Origin: Sinimarinibacterium arenosum | GTDB taxonomy: Bacteria; Pseudomonadota; Gammaproteobacteria; Nevskiales; Nevskiaceae | Length of the DNA: 64,000 nucleotides | NCBI RefSeq assembly: GCF_005047655.1 | Contig: NZ_SUKF01000010.1 | Location: 124,001 to 188,000 of the forward strand | Direction of reading: 5' to 3' | In this document: positions 47,067-56,107 of the stretch, piece by piece | Numbering within the stretch: position 1 is the stretch's first letter | How the letters are laid out: each line of letters begins with the position of its first letter | The notes under the pieces: generated by a model | Database searches by the model: none | What the model saw: only the letters and a program-made list of their open reading frames with translations | What the model was told of the DNA's origin: nothing | Translations under genes and position numbers: made by a program

Positions 47067-49397
47067 TCAGGGCAGCCAGGACCAGACCTCAACGAACAGG
47101 AAGCGCATCAGTGCGCGCGTGAACACCACGATCGCCAGGTGCCATTCACCCTGAACCTTGGCGTTGCCGGTCATCCCCGACTTCAGGACATCGTCCGGAT
47201 CCTCGACAACGGCATAGACACGCACTACCTTGCCGTACTTCCCGTCTTCAGCCGCTGGCGAAATGCTGGTGACGCTGCCGCGAAAGGTCGTCCCCGGAAA
47301 CGCCCAGACTTTGGCGTAGCTGCGGCTGTCCAGCTTCACCTCACCGATACCGGCTTCAGGCAACTTGATCTCGACCTGACGCTTGGCGCTGTCTTCAACC
47401 ACCGCCAGCAGTTCACCGCGGTTCAGATAGTTTCCGACCGAGAACAGCAAGGCCCGCGACACCACACGTCCACTGATCGGCGCCGTGACCCGCGTGTTCT
47501 TCAGTTCCTGTTCGTTATAGGCCAGAGTCGCCCCAGCCTCCTCGATCTGAGCCTCGATCGCCTGGATGCGTTCCGACGCTGCGGGGCTCGACACCAGATC
47601 CCGCGAACGTTCGGCTTCAACCAATTCCTGCGCCGCGACATCGGCGGCGCCGCGCGCATGCTCGTATTCCTGCGCGGTCACCGCGCGACGGCTGTAAGCC
47701 TGCGACAGGCGATCCGCGTTGGTACGAGCAACCTCGGCACGCTTGCGGGCGGTCTCCACCCGTTGCCGCGCAACCTCGACTTCCTCAGGTTTGCCGCCGC
47801 TGCGCGCCAGGGCAAGGTCGGCGCGCAGCTGCGCCAGCTGGGCTTTGCTGGCGGCCACTTTCGCGCGTTGCTCGTCATCGCTGAGGCGCGCGATGACGTC
47901 GCCCGCCTTGACCGTGCTGCCCTCTTCCACGAGGACCTCGCGGACGTCGCCCGGAACCAGCGCCCGAACATCGGCTCGCGCCTGCGGCAGCACCACAAAC
48001 TCGCCGCTGGGCTCATAGCGATATGGAATCAGGCATAGCAGCAGGATGCCACCGGCAATCAGCAGGCTGCGCCGAGACGGCATCCAGTTGCGCTTCCAGC
48101 CGAGATTGCTGCGCGTCCCCGCTGCCTTGTTGAACTGCCTGTACATGTATGCCCCCATCACCATCATCAAAAGCAGAAAGCCGCTGCCGCGGAAGTGATC
48201 AGCAAGCCAGCTGCCGATTCCCGCCACCACCCAGCTCACGACAAAAATCCAGTAAGCCCCAATGGCAATACCGTAGGTACGCAGAACGCGTCTCGGCAAC
48301 TTCCTGGCCTGATTGAACCACGGCCGATCGAAACCGAACACACCGGTCAACGCCTGCTCACGCAAGTCAGGTGCGTTCAGCCAATGGGCCAGCAGGAAAT
48401 AGCCATCTCGCTTGGTCAGCGGATTGAGCTGAATGAGGAGAACCCCCAAACAGACCGCCATCACCGCGAGCGCAGCGGTCGCAACCAGCGGTCGTACCGA
48501 CGCATCCAGAAACCAGACCAGCATGCACAAACCAAGCAGCGCGGCCATACCGACCAGTCCGGCGCCAATGATGCGCAGGCGATCGATGCGCCCGCTGTGC
48601 TCGGCTGCGCCGCCGCTGTAGACAAACAGCCGAGGAATCCACAGGAATCCGAAAACCACCCCGGACTGCACGCGCTCGGGCGTGTAGCGATCGATCGCTG
48701 CCGCCCGGGCTGCGCTGGCGAACAGGTTGACCAGCATGAATCCGAGCAGGCCGCCAAGCAGCGGTCGATACCCCGTCAGCAGATCAGTGACATGACCAAT
48801 TGCTTCATGCCGATTGCCATACAGCCCGAATCCCCCCGCCACCAGCAGCAGCACGAACAGACCCAGCGCCCAGCGTGATGCCAGTGGCCAGATCAGAACC
48901 CGGCCGATCAAGATCAGCGGCCACGCATTCAGTGGGATATCGATTCGATTCGCCACACCGCGCTGTTTCCCGAGCAGCCCCGTCAGTCCGCCGAGCAGTG
49001 CAGGTGCCGCCAGCGAGCCCGGAACCGTCGACGGTGGCTGCACGGTGGTTGCCGCAAAGGCCGGCTCGCGCCCGGTCCAGCCCAAGGCGTGGGCCTGCTC
49101 CAGCGTGTGCACCGGAATGGGCAGCGGATCGTGCGTGCCGGCGGCGAGCAGACGATAACGGCACAGCTCGGCAGCGAAGCCTTCAAGTTCCTCCGCGCTC
49201 AGCACACGTCCCAGTTGCTCGCGTGCAATCTGCCTGATCGTGGTGGCATTCCGCTGACCGTCAAACAGTTGCGCCAGTGCCAGATCGTCAGCGTCCAGCC
49301 GCACCGGCTCGGTTTCACCCTCCGCCAAGAGCTCGACACCGTGCGTCAACGGTGTCTGGCTGATCGGGACAAAGCGTCGGTAACGGCTGCCGAACAT
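47067..49397 (-). CDS. PqqD-like / degenerate M50 / HlyD adaptor fusion protein
   Basis: A 776-residue protein with three parts. Residues about 10-100 look like a PqqD/RRE winged-helix domain (LDADDLALAQLFDGQRN). Residues about 150-440 are polytopic and resemble the M50 site-2-protease part of PqqD-M50-HlyD proteins: LNPLTKRDGYFLLAHWL keeps the second metal-site motif, but where HExxH is expected (about residue 222) it reads NLFASAARAA. Residues about 450-776 are a HlyD-type membrane-fusion adaptor with two lipoyl halves and a long coiled coil (about 520-640). The tolC gene starts upstream with 19 bases between. Such fusions accompany type I-like export; no ABC ATPase is nearby. Confidence 0.8.
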   Translation of the reverse strand: MFGSRYRRFVPISQTPLTHGVELLAEGETEPVRLDADDLALAQLFDGQRNATTIRQIAREQLGRVLSAEELEGFAAELCRYRLLAAGTHDPLPIPVHTLEQAHALGWTGREPAFAATTVQPPSTVPGSLAAPALLGGLTGLLGKQRGVANRIDIPLNAWPLILIGRVLIWPLASRWALGLFVLLLVAGGFGLYGNRHEAIGHVTDLLTGYRPLLGGLLGFMLVNLFASAARAAAIDRYTPERVQSGVVFGFLWIPRLFVYSGGAAEHSGRIDRLRIIGAGLVGMAALLGLCMLVWFLDASVRPLVATAALAVMAVCLGVLLIQLNPLTKRDGYFLLAHWLNAPDLREQALTGVFGFDRPWFNQARKLPRRVLRTYGIAIGAYWIFVVSWVVAGIGSWLADHFRGSGFLLLMMVMGAYMYRQFNKAAGTRSNLGWKRNWMPSRRSLLIAGGILLLCLIPYRYEPSGEFVVLPQARADVRALVPGDVREVLVEEGSTVKAGDVIARLSDDEQRAKVAASKAQLAQLRADLALARSGGKPEEVEVARQRVETARKRAEVARTNADRLSQAYSRRAVTAQEYEHARGAADVAAQELVEAERSRDLVSSPAASERIQAIEAQIEEAGATLAYNEQELKNTRVTAPISGRVVSRALLFSVGNYLNRGELLAVVEDSAKRQVEIKLPEAGIGEVKLDSRSYAKVWAFPGTTFRGSVTSISPAAEDGKYGKVVRVYAVVEDPDDVLKSGMTGNAKVQGEWHLAIVVFTRALMRFLFVEVWSWLP

Positions 49398-49416
49398 GAC
49401 TGATTGATGCTACGGC

Positions 49417-50790
49417 TCAGGGGGCTTGCAGCAGGCGATTGATCTGCGCAAGGTCGGCCACCAGCAGATTGCCGGACACCTGTTTCAACCGCAGAGAGTT
49501 GACCAGAAACTTGTAGCGCGCGGCAGCGTAGTCACGCTCGGCCGCATAGCGCCGCTCCACTGCCGCCAGCACATCGGCTGTGGTCCGTGTTCCAGCATCG
49601 AACCCGGCACGCATGGCATCCTCTGACGCAATGGTGGCGTCAACCGCACGCTTCAGAGCTTCCACTCGCTGCAGCCCCGAAGCGCTGTTGCGATAGGCAA
49701 TCCGCGTATCGCGCACCGCTGAAACGACAGCGTTGTCGTACAGCGCCTGCGCGCGTTCCTGCATCGCAAGCGTCTGGCGTTTGGTCGCACTGATCTGCCC
49801 GCCGGTATACAGCGGCATATTCATCATGACGCCGATCCGTTCCTGATCCTCGTCGCGCTCCCCTGAGATGCCGCCGGAGGAATCAAGCCCGAATGCGGCA
49901 CCGACCAGATCAACTTTCGGCCAAGCCATCTTGCGAGCCTTTTCATGGTCGAGGTCCGCGATCTGCAGTGTGACTTTCTGCAACAGCACCGCAACACTGA
50001 CCTGCTCGGCGCGCGCGGTCCACACGGTTTCATCCAGAGGCTGCGGCGGCACCAGCTTCAATGTTGCCGGAAGACGTTTGACGTGCGCGTAGCTGCGCCC
50101 GGTCAGCGCCTCAAGGCGCGCAATCGCATTGGCCTGCGCATTCTGGGCGTCAGTCTGGCTGGCATTGGCCAGCTCGAACTGGGCCAGGGCGTCCTTGACG
50201 TCAGCGTCGGTGGCCAGCCCCGAGCTCGCACGCACCCGTACCTGATCCAGCTGCTCCCCCACCGCCCGCAATTCGGCATCGGCAAAACGCACTGCATCAT
50301 CCGCAGCGAGCAAACCGAAATAGGCATCCGAGACACCAATCAGCAGCGCGTCCTGCGCCGCCTGCAGCTTGTACCCTGCCTGCTGCAGCTTGAGGTCAGC
50401 CTGATCAAGGCCGATCGTCAATTCAGGGTGATACAACGCCTGCTGCAGTTGCGCACCATAGGTCCAGCGATGGTAATCGTCGTCACGATCAATATCGACG
50501 ACGCCGTAGTAGTCCCCGGAAACCGACTCGTGTACGAAGTCATATTGGGATTTCAATCCCAGCTGGGGCAGAAGCTTGCCCTTGGCCTGCGGCACCAGTT
50601 CACGCGCTGCGACGAACTCGGCCCGGGCAGCGACGTACTCGGGGTTGTACTGCAACGCGTCATTACTGGCCGTCAGCAAGTCAGCCAGATCGTTCGCAGT
50701 TGGCGACGCGGCGACAGCGGCCGTAGTGACGCAAACGGATGCGAGCGCTGCAGTACAGAATCCGAGAATTCGGACTCCCATCATTGACAT
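49417..50790 (-). CDS. TolC-family outer-membrane efflux protein
   Basis: The 457-residue protein has a signal peptide (ALASVCVTTAAVAAS) and the repeated TolC layout: LKSQYDFVHES strands and long helical hairpins with QADLKLQQAGYKLQAAQDAL in the first half and YRNSASGLQRVEALKRAVDA in the second. TolC trimers form the outer-membrane duct for HlyD/RND adaptors. The ATG at 50790 follows GAGGAA at five bases. It is the first gene of the operon that continues with the HlyD-like fusion, so the two probably assemble together. Confidence 0.9.
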   Translation of the reverse strand: MSMMGVRILGFCTAALASVCVTTAAVAASPTANDLADLLTASNDALQYNPEYVAARAEFVAARELVPQAKGKLLPQLGLKSQYDFVHESVSGDYYGVVDIDRDDDYHRWTYGAQLQQALYHPELTIGLDQADLKLQQAGYKLQAAQDALLIGVSDAYFGLLAADDAVRFADAELRAVGEQLDQVRVRASSGLATDADVKDALAQFELANASQTDAQNAQANAIARLEALTGRSYAHVKRLPATLKLVPPQPLDETVWTARAEQVSVAVLLQKVTLQIADLDHEKARKMAWPKVDLVGAAFGLDSSGGISGERDEDQERIGVMMNMPLYTGGQISATKRQTLAMQERAQALYDNAVVSAVRDTRIAYRNSASGLQRVEALKRAVDATIASEDAMRAGFDAGTRTTADVLAAVERRYAAERDYAAARYKFLVNSLRLKQVSGNLLVADLAQINRLLQAP

Positions 50791-50873
50791 CGGTGTTCCT
50801 CGTTGATTCTTCGCGCGTAACGCGCACCGTCCCCTTGAACCCCACTGCAGGCGTTCCCCTGCATCACGGGCAC

Positions 50874-50902
50874 ATTATGGATAAATCATCCTGCAGTGTC
50901 GT
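50874..50902 (-). promoter_or_regulatory. Probable sigma70 promoter of the tolC operon
   Basis: On the minus strand ACGACA (50902-50897) and CATAAT (50879-50874) are separated by exactly 17 bases; the predicted start near 50867 gives a leader of about 76 bases before the tolC ATG. It lies just downstream of the RND-operon terminator, as an independent promoter should. Confidence 0.45.
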
Positions 50903-50911
50903 GTCGGCCAT

Positions 50912-50939
50912 TCCCCCGCCATGCCGATGATGCGGGGGA
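50912..50939 (-). other. GC-rich hairpin next to the RND-operon terminator
   Basis: TCCCCCGC (50912-50919) and GCGGGGGA (50932-50939) form an 8-bp stem with a 12-base loop, directly behind the terminator at 50947-50976 in the direction of transcription. It lacks a T-run and may back up termination or protect the transcript end. Confidence 0.5.
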
Positions 50940-50946
50940 GCGCCAG

Positions 50947-50976
50947 AAAAAACCCCGCGTTGCCGCGGGGTTTTTT
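50947..50976 (-). terminator. Rho-independent terminator after the RND gene
   Basis: A perfect 13-bp inverted repeat (AAAAAACCCCGCG and CGCGGGGTTTTTT) with a 4-base loop lies 14 bases past the RND stop. On the minus strand it ends in a run of six T, so it is a classical intrinsic terminator for the DUF1302-DUF1329-YCF48-RND operon. Its symmetry would also let it work on the plus strand. Confidence 0.9.
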
Positions 50977-50990
50977 CATCGCAGGGCACA

Positions 50991-53564
50991 TCAGCCATGC
51001 GGGAGTTTCATCAGGTAACGGCAAATCGCCGGGCAGATCACCACCGCACCGATCATGTTGGCGAAGAACGCGAAGGTCAGCAGCAGACCCATATCCGCCT
51101 GGAACTGCAGGCCGGACCACAGCCACGTCGCAACCGACCCCGACAGCACCAGCCCGGTGAACATCACCGGTTTTCCGGTCATGCGCAAAGTCTCGAAGTA
51201 GGCATCCGTCAGACTCATGCCCTTCTTCACGAACTCCTCGATCGTTGAGTAGATGTAAATCCCGTAGTCGACGCCGATACCCACAGCGAGCGCCGCGACC
51301 GGCAAGGTGGCCACCTTCATGCCGATGCCTTTGATCGTCATCATCGCCAGAATCAGCGAGGACACCGTATACAAGGGCAGCAGAATCGAAAACACGCCGG
51401 CCGCGTTGCGGAACGACAGCCACAGGAAAATGATGATGACCGCGTAGACGTAGTAGACAATCGGCTTGTCCTTGGCGTGCACAACCTCGTTGGACGCCGC
51501 CATTACGCCAACATTGGCCGACGCCAAGGCGAAATTGACCGGACAGGGCTTGCTGAAACCGTCGAGCTTGACCTTGGCCTCGTCGATCCGCTTGCGGATA
51601 TCGAGCACAGAAGGATCCGCATCCACCTCAAGATCAGTGAAGTTCTGCGCCTTCAAAGAAGTCTGTCGCGTCTTCATTGCGACCCGCGCGTCACCCCATT
51701 CACGCCGAGCTGCCAGCTTGTCGGCGCAGTACGCGGCGTCCACACCCGGGTGGGTTGAGAACCAGGTCTCGGCATTGGTCGCATTGAACTCCTTGACCTT
51801 GTCGGTCAGGTGGTCAATCGTCACCGCCTTATGGTCCTCGGTGAACAGGAACAGCGCCATGGCCGAACAGTTCGGATTGAGCAAGCCGGAGGAGGTCGGC
51901 ACCGGCGTGATCGCCTGCACCATCACATACTGATTGCGCGGCAGCACGCGAAACTTGGGCACCGCCTCAGAAAATGCCGAGTTGACCTGCTTGGCGATGC
52001 CGGGCAGCGACAACGTCGACTGAATGCCCGGTTCGTTTTCCATGTGCCAGGTAAAGCGATCAATCTGCTCCATCACGTCGTACTTGATGCACGACTCCGG
52101 ATCGGTCTCGGCGATCACCTTGAGAATATCGGTCCCGATCGCAAAGTTGTTGACCACCGCCTCGGTGTCCTTGTTGTAGCGCGAATCCGGACGCAGCTCC
52201 GGCACACCGGCCTGTGAATCGCCGTACAGCATGCCTTCGCTCTTCCAGGTCGCCCATCCGTACACCACCGCCGTCGCCACAATGATCACCGCCGCAGGAA
52301 TCGGCTTGGTCACGATCGTCATTGCACGGAACACCGGATTGAGCGCCGCTTCGCGCCGCTCCTGCTTCTTGACGAACTCCTCGACGTTCTTGACCTTGGT
52401 ATAGGTCAACCAGATCGGCATCAGGATCTTGTTGGTGATGATGATCGCAGCCATGCCGAACGAGGCATTGATCGCCATCTCCCGAATGATGTCGATCGGA
52501 ATCAGCAGGATCGTCAGAAAGCCGGCCAAGTCGGTGATCAGCGCGGTAGTGCCTGGAATGGCCAGTCGCCGGAAAGTTTCAAGCGAGGCGTCGTAGCTGT
52601 TCTTTCCGGCCGCCAGCTCGTGCACCCACGAACTGGTGTACTGCACGCCGTGCGACACGGACACCGACAGGATCAGGAATGGCACCAGGATCGCAAACGG
52701 ATCAAGTCCGTAGCCTGATGCCGTGAGCAGGCCGAATTCCCAGATCACTGCGATGAACGAACATACCAATGGCATGATCGCGAGCTTGAGGCTGCCGAGA
52801 TACAGCACCAGCAGGACAAAAGTCATCGCCAGTGCAACGAAGAAATACATCACCACTTCGTTGGCCGCATCGGTCACGTCACCGATGACCTTGGCGAATC
52901 CCAGAATGTGAATATCAATCTGGTCATCCTGATACTTCTGCCGGATTTTTTCTTCCAGCTGCTTGGCCACATCCCGGTAGTCGAGCTTCTTGCCCGTGAT
53001 CGGATCGACTTCGAGCAGCTCGGCGAACACCATTGCGCCGCGCTGATCCTTGGTCGTGTAGCGCCCGACATGGCCGCCCTTGCCGACATTGCCGCGGACC
53101 AGGTTGAAGTAGTAGTCGGTGGGCTGGTATTCGGCGGGAATCACGTTGCCGCCAGCGAAGCCGCCTTCGACCACCTCGATGTAGCGCACATCCGGGGTGA
53201 ACAGCGATGACACACGTGAACGGTCAATGCCCGGCAGGAAGAAAATCTCGTCCGTGACCTGCTTGAGCTTGCTCAGGAAGTGCTCGTTGTACATGTCATG
53301 GGACTTGTCCTTCTGGATCAAGGCCACCAGCACTGTATTGGCACCGCCAAAATCATCTTCGTACTGCTTGAGCACTTGCATGTACGGATGATCCAGCGGA
53401 ATCGACTTATCGAAACCGGCGTCGACATGCGTGCCCGCCGCGAACCATGCAAAAACCATGGTCAGCAGCCCGAGCAGCACCAGCATCAGCACGCGCTTGC
53501 CGTAAACCACAGGTTCGACGACTGCGAGGATCCTTTCCTGCGAAAACATTGCTTTGCCAGCCAT
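50991..53564 (-). CDS. RND/MMPL-family hydrophobe transporter
   Basis: An 857-residue inner-membrane protein with two RND halves, each one N-terminal helix, a periplasmic domain and five helices (about 12 in total). The membrane parts (LVLLVLYLGSLKLAIMPLV, IIIFLWLSFRNAAGVFSILLPLY) place it in the MmpL/HAE3-like group, which moves lipids and hydrophobic molecules. In the second half the proton-relay pair is kept in GIGVDYGIYIYS (about 760), while the first half has SVSVSHGVQYTSS (about 300). It needs no TolC by family habit. It is the last gene of the operon, 43 bases after the YCF48-like gene, and is followed by a terminator. Confidence 0.88.
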   Translation of the reverse strand: MAGKAMFSQERILAVVEPVVYGKRVLMLVLLGLLTMVFAWFAAGTHVDAGFDKSIPLDHPYMQVLKQYEDDFGGANTVLVALIQKDKSHDMYNEHFLSKLKQVTDEIFFLPGIDRSRVSSLFTPDVRYIEVVEGGFAGGNVIPAEYQPTDYYFNLVRGNVGKGGHVGRYTTKDQRGAMVFAELLEVDPITGKKLDYRDVAKQLEEKIRQKYQDDQIDIHILGFAKVIGDVTDAANEVVMYFFVALAMTFVLLVLYLGSLKLAIMPLVCSFIAVIWEFGLLTASGYGLDPFAILVPFLILSVSVSHGVQYTSSWVHELAAGKNSYDASLETFRRLAIPGTTALITDLAGFLTILLIPIDIIREMAINASFGMAAIIITNKILMPIWLTYTKVKNVEEFVKKQERREAALNPVFRAMTIVTKPIPAAVIIVATAVVYGWATWKSEGMLYGDSQAGVPELRPDSRYNKDTEAVVNNFAIGTDILKVIAETDPESCIKYDVMEQIDRFTWHMENEPGIQSTLSLPGIAKQVNSAFSEAVPKFRVLPRNQYVMVQAITPVPTSSGLLNPNCSAMALFLFTEDHKAVTIDHLTDKVKEFNATNAETWFSTHPGVDAAYCADKLAARREWGDARVAMKTRQTSLKAQNFTDLEVDADPSVLDIRKRIDEAKVKLDGFSKPCPVNFALASANVGVMAASNEVVHAKDKPIVYYVYAVIIIFLWLSFRNAAGVFSILLPLYTVSSLILAMMTIKGIGMKVATLPVAALAVGIGVDYGIYIYSTIEEFVKKGMSLTDAYFETLRMTGKPVMFTGLVLSGSVATWLWSGLQFQADMGLLLTFAFFANMIGAVVICPAICRYLMKLPHG

Positions 53565-53607
53565 AAGCTGTGCCCCCTAAATCGAATGCGAGAAAAAGTG
53601 CCGCGGC

Positions 53608-54612
53608 TTACTGCAAGCCGATGTGCTGCACGCCGGATTCACCCACAGCGAGCAGTTCCCCTCCGAACACGATCGCCGACGAAAGCGGCGTTCCCGCCTT
53701 GGATTTGACCACGCGCACGTCCTGCGCAGTTCCGTCCATGTCCAGCACATTTCCATTGAGTCCGACCAGCACAATCTTGCCGTCATCGGTACGCGCAGAC
53801 CCGAACATCGAGGCCACTGACTCGGTCGTCACCTCGGTCCAATTTCCGGCAGCGACGTCATCCGCCACAAACATGTTGCCGCGCAGGCCATAAATCAATG
53901 CGCCCTTTTCGCCCAGCGGAACTGCGCCGAACAACGAGCTGTCATAGGGCGACTCGAGCTTGCTCCAGGTTTGTCCCTGATCGGTCGAAAGCGCCAAAGT
54001 GCCGGACTCGCCGACAATCATCAGCGTGCCGTTACCAAGCGCGGTGATGGCATTGAAATGCCACTCGTCCTCACGGATTGGAGACTCAACCTCGGTCCAG
54101 TTCTGTCCGCCGTCCGTGGTCTCATAGAACAGCGAGTAAGCACCAACAGCAAAGCCGCGCTGATCGTCGAGGAAAAGGACATCCAGGAACGGCTTCTCCA
54201 GTTCCGGAGCGAAATTCTGCAGAGTCCAGCTCTGCCCGCCATCAGTGGTATGCAGGATCACTGCATCATGCCCGACTGCCCAGCCATTGTCGGCGTCAAC
54301 AAATGTCACCGAGGTCAGCGGCGAACGCGTTGGAACCTGGACCTGCGCCCAATTTCGTCCGTCGTTTGAAACGATGACGGCACCGCGATCACCCACTGCA
54401 ACCAGATGCTCCCCGGTGTTGACGATGTCGAGCAGCAGACTGCCGGAAGTCAATGGCATGACTTCAGACGGCAGGGACTTGACGATTTCCTGTACAGGCT
54501 CGCTCGAATCAGGTGGCGTGTCCTGTGCTTCGTCCTGTGCACTGGCCCAGCTGCTCAGAGCGAGCACCGCAGCTCCGGCAACAGCAAGCCACGTTCTCCG
54601 ATAGATGCTCAT
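53608..54612 (-). CDS. YCF48/BNR-repeat periplasmic protein
   Basis: The 334-residue protein has a Sec signal cut after SSWASA. At least four Asp-box/BNR turns are visible: SNDGRNWAQV, TTDGGQSWTLQ, TTDGGQNWTEVE and STDQGQTWSKLE. It should fold as a beta-propeller like the photosystem II assembly factor Ycf48. Non-photosynthetic bacteria often encode such a protein beside an RND transporter with DUF1329 and DUF1302, as here. It may be a periplasmic assembly factor or partner of the transporter; this is inference. GAGGGG lies six bases before the ATG. Confidence 0.85.
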   Translation of the reverse strand: MSIYRRTWLAVAGAAVLALSSWASAQDEAQDTPPDSSEPVQEIVKSLPSEVMPLTSGSLLLDIVNTGEHLVAVGDRGAVIVSNDGRNWAQVQVPTRSPLTSVTFVDADNGWAVGHDAVILHTTDGGQSWTLQNFAPELEKPFLDVLFLDDQRGFAVGAYSLFYETTDGGQNWTEVESPIREDEWHFNAITALGNGTLMIVGESGTLALSTDQGQTWSKLESPYDSSLFGAVPLGEKGALIYGLRGNMFVADDVAAGNWTEVTTESVASMFGSARTDDGKIVLVGLNGNVLDMDGTAQDVRVVKSKAGTPLSSAIVFGGELLAVGESGVQHIGLQ

Positions 54613-54627
54613 AAGATCCCCTCAACG

Positions 54628-54646
54628 TTCGCGCGATCAGCGCGAA
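54628..54646 (-). other. Small hairpin upstream of the YCF48-like gene
   Basis: TTCGCGC (54628-54634) and GCGCGAA (54640-54646) form a perfect 7-bp stem with a 5-base loop in the 106-base gap between DUF1329 and the YCF48-like gene, just upstream of the ribosome site. It has no T-run; an mRNA processing or stabilising role is possible. Confidence 0.4.
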
Positions 54647-54718
54647 AACAACAACAGTGATTTCTCTCCACCCGATCGAGGCTGGCCCGCCACCGCGTCG
54701 GCCCGACTGCTTTTCTGC

Positions 54719-56107
54719 TCAGTTTTTCGCCAACCTTGAAACACTACCGGGCGCGAAATGGTCCACATCGAATGGCATCGCGACCGTCTCCGGATCTTCG
54801 TTGTTGAGCGCTTGCACAAGATAACGATTGCTCTGGAGATCGTACACTGTTTCACAAATCGGGAGCTCGTAAGGCACATCGTAAGCGATCACGGTATGTG
54901 CCTCCTGCACGCGCCAAAGGTGATCGCGCCCATCAAAGACGTCGACTACCCTGATCTGCCAACCGTCTTCATCGACATAGAAGCGACGCTTGCGGTACTG
55001 ATGAATCGTATTAGGTCGCAGCGTGGCTTCGACCACCCAGACCCGACGCAGTTCGTAGCGCGTCAGATCCTGCGCCAGATGATTACGCTGGACGATGTCG
55101 GGGTACCGTCGGCGATCGTCATGCAGGCGGTAGCTGTTGGCCGGCACATACAGAGTCTGTTTTCCGATCAATTTCCATTCATAGCGATCCATCGCGCCAT
55201 TGAACATGTCGTTCTGATCGGTGGTGCCCAATCCGTCGGCCCCCACCAAGGGATTGTCGTAGGCGAGATTCGGCGCACGCCGCAGACGTCGCTGGCCCGG
55301 GCTGTACTGCCACGCGCGCCGCTCCTGATCGAGAGGATTCATGGTTTCATGGATCAGGACCACCGATCCCGCAAGACGTTCGGGGTCGGTCACGACCTGA
55401 AGCAAGTACAGCAGAACATCGCCCCGATCGGCCGGCTCGATGTCGCTACGGCTATAGTTGAACAACACATCCTCACGCAGGCGCGTCCGGTTGTAGTCTC
55501 CCGATGCCGCAACAGCAAACTGGTTGCGCCAGCGCTGAACCGAGACATCGCGGAATCGAGTCTTGTGATTCCAGATCACCTCGTGGCCGTTTGATGGGAT
55601 CGGAAACGGCACCCCCAGTGACGCACCGGCTATCGCTTCGCCATTGGCCAGCAACTCCGCGTTCAGCGCATTGGTCCGGCTCGCCGCATACTCCGCCGGA
55701 GGATTGGCAAAACTGCGCCGCGTCGAATAGACCGGCATCCGGTAGGTGTCTGGATTGCGCTGAAGCAGCGCCAACTGCCCGGCACTCAGATGCTCACGGT
55801 ATTGCTCAGCATTCTTCGCGGTGATGACGAACAGAGGGAGATCGTCCGGATACGGATCGCAGTACCGCCCTCCGGTCCCGGTGAAGCACGCCGGTGGCCG
55901 CGTCACGCCTCCATTCCAGGCTGGAATCACGCCATCTGCACTGGGCCCGGCTTCAGCCCCGACCGGAGTCAATTCCACCCCCAGTCGCGCCGCCTGATCC
56001 TCAGGCACTTTCGCTACGGCGGCCGACGATATGATGGCCAAGACCGCGACCGCGGCCCAACGGGGGTAACGCATTCCGCGGAGTCCCCGAACAACAGGCT
56101 TGTGCAT
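54719..56107 (-). CDS. DUF1329 family periplasmic protein (LolB-like fold)
   Basis: A 462-residue protein with a signal peptide ending in SSAAVA and the family landmarks GVIPAWNGGVTRPP, PLDQERRAWQYSPGQRRLRRAPN, WVVEATLR and KRRFYVDEDGWQ. DUF1329 proteins are described as outer-membrane or periplasmic with a LolA/LolB-like lipid-binding fold and are genetically linked to DUF1302 and RND genes. The start shares one base with the DUF1302 stop (TGATG), so the two are translated together. A role in carrying a hydrophobic molecule between RND pump and outer membrane is inferred. Confidence 0.87.
   Translation of the reverse strand: MHKPVVRGLRGMRYPRWAAVAVLAIISSAAVAKVPEDQAARLGVELTPVGAEAGPSADGVIPAWNGGVTRPPACFTGTGGRYCDPYPDDLPLFVITAKNAEQYREHLSAGQLALLQRNPDTYRMPVYSTRRSFANPPAEYAASRTNALNAELLANGEAIAGASLGVPFPIPSNGHEVIWNHKTRFRDVSVQRWRNQFAVAASGDYNRTRLREDVLFNYSRSDIEPADRGDVLLYLLQVVTDPERLAGSVVLIHETMNPLDQERRAWQYSPGQRRLRRAPNLAYDNPLVGADGLGTTDQNDMFNGAMDRYEWKLIGKQTLYVPANSYRLHDDRRRYPDIVQRNHLAQDLTRYELRRVWVVEATLRPNTIHQYRKRRFYVDEDGWQIRVVDVFDGRDHLWRVQEAHTVIAYDVPYELPICETVYDLQSNRYLVQALNNEDPETVAMPFDVDHFAPGSVSRLAKN

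Noticed and set aside
45472-47154. Plus-strand open frame of 560 codons across the beta-propeller gene
   Set aside because: It is antisense to a gene with clear internal repeats and operon spacing; the translation is Arg/His-rich without any recognisable motif.
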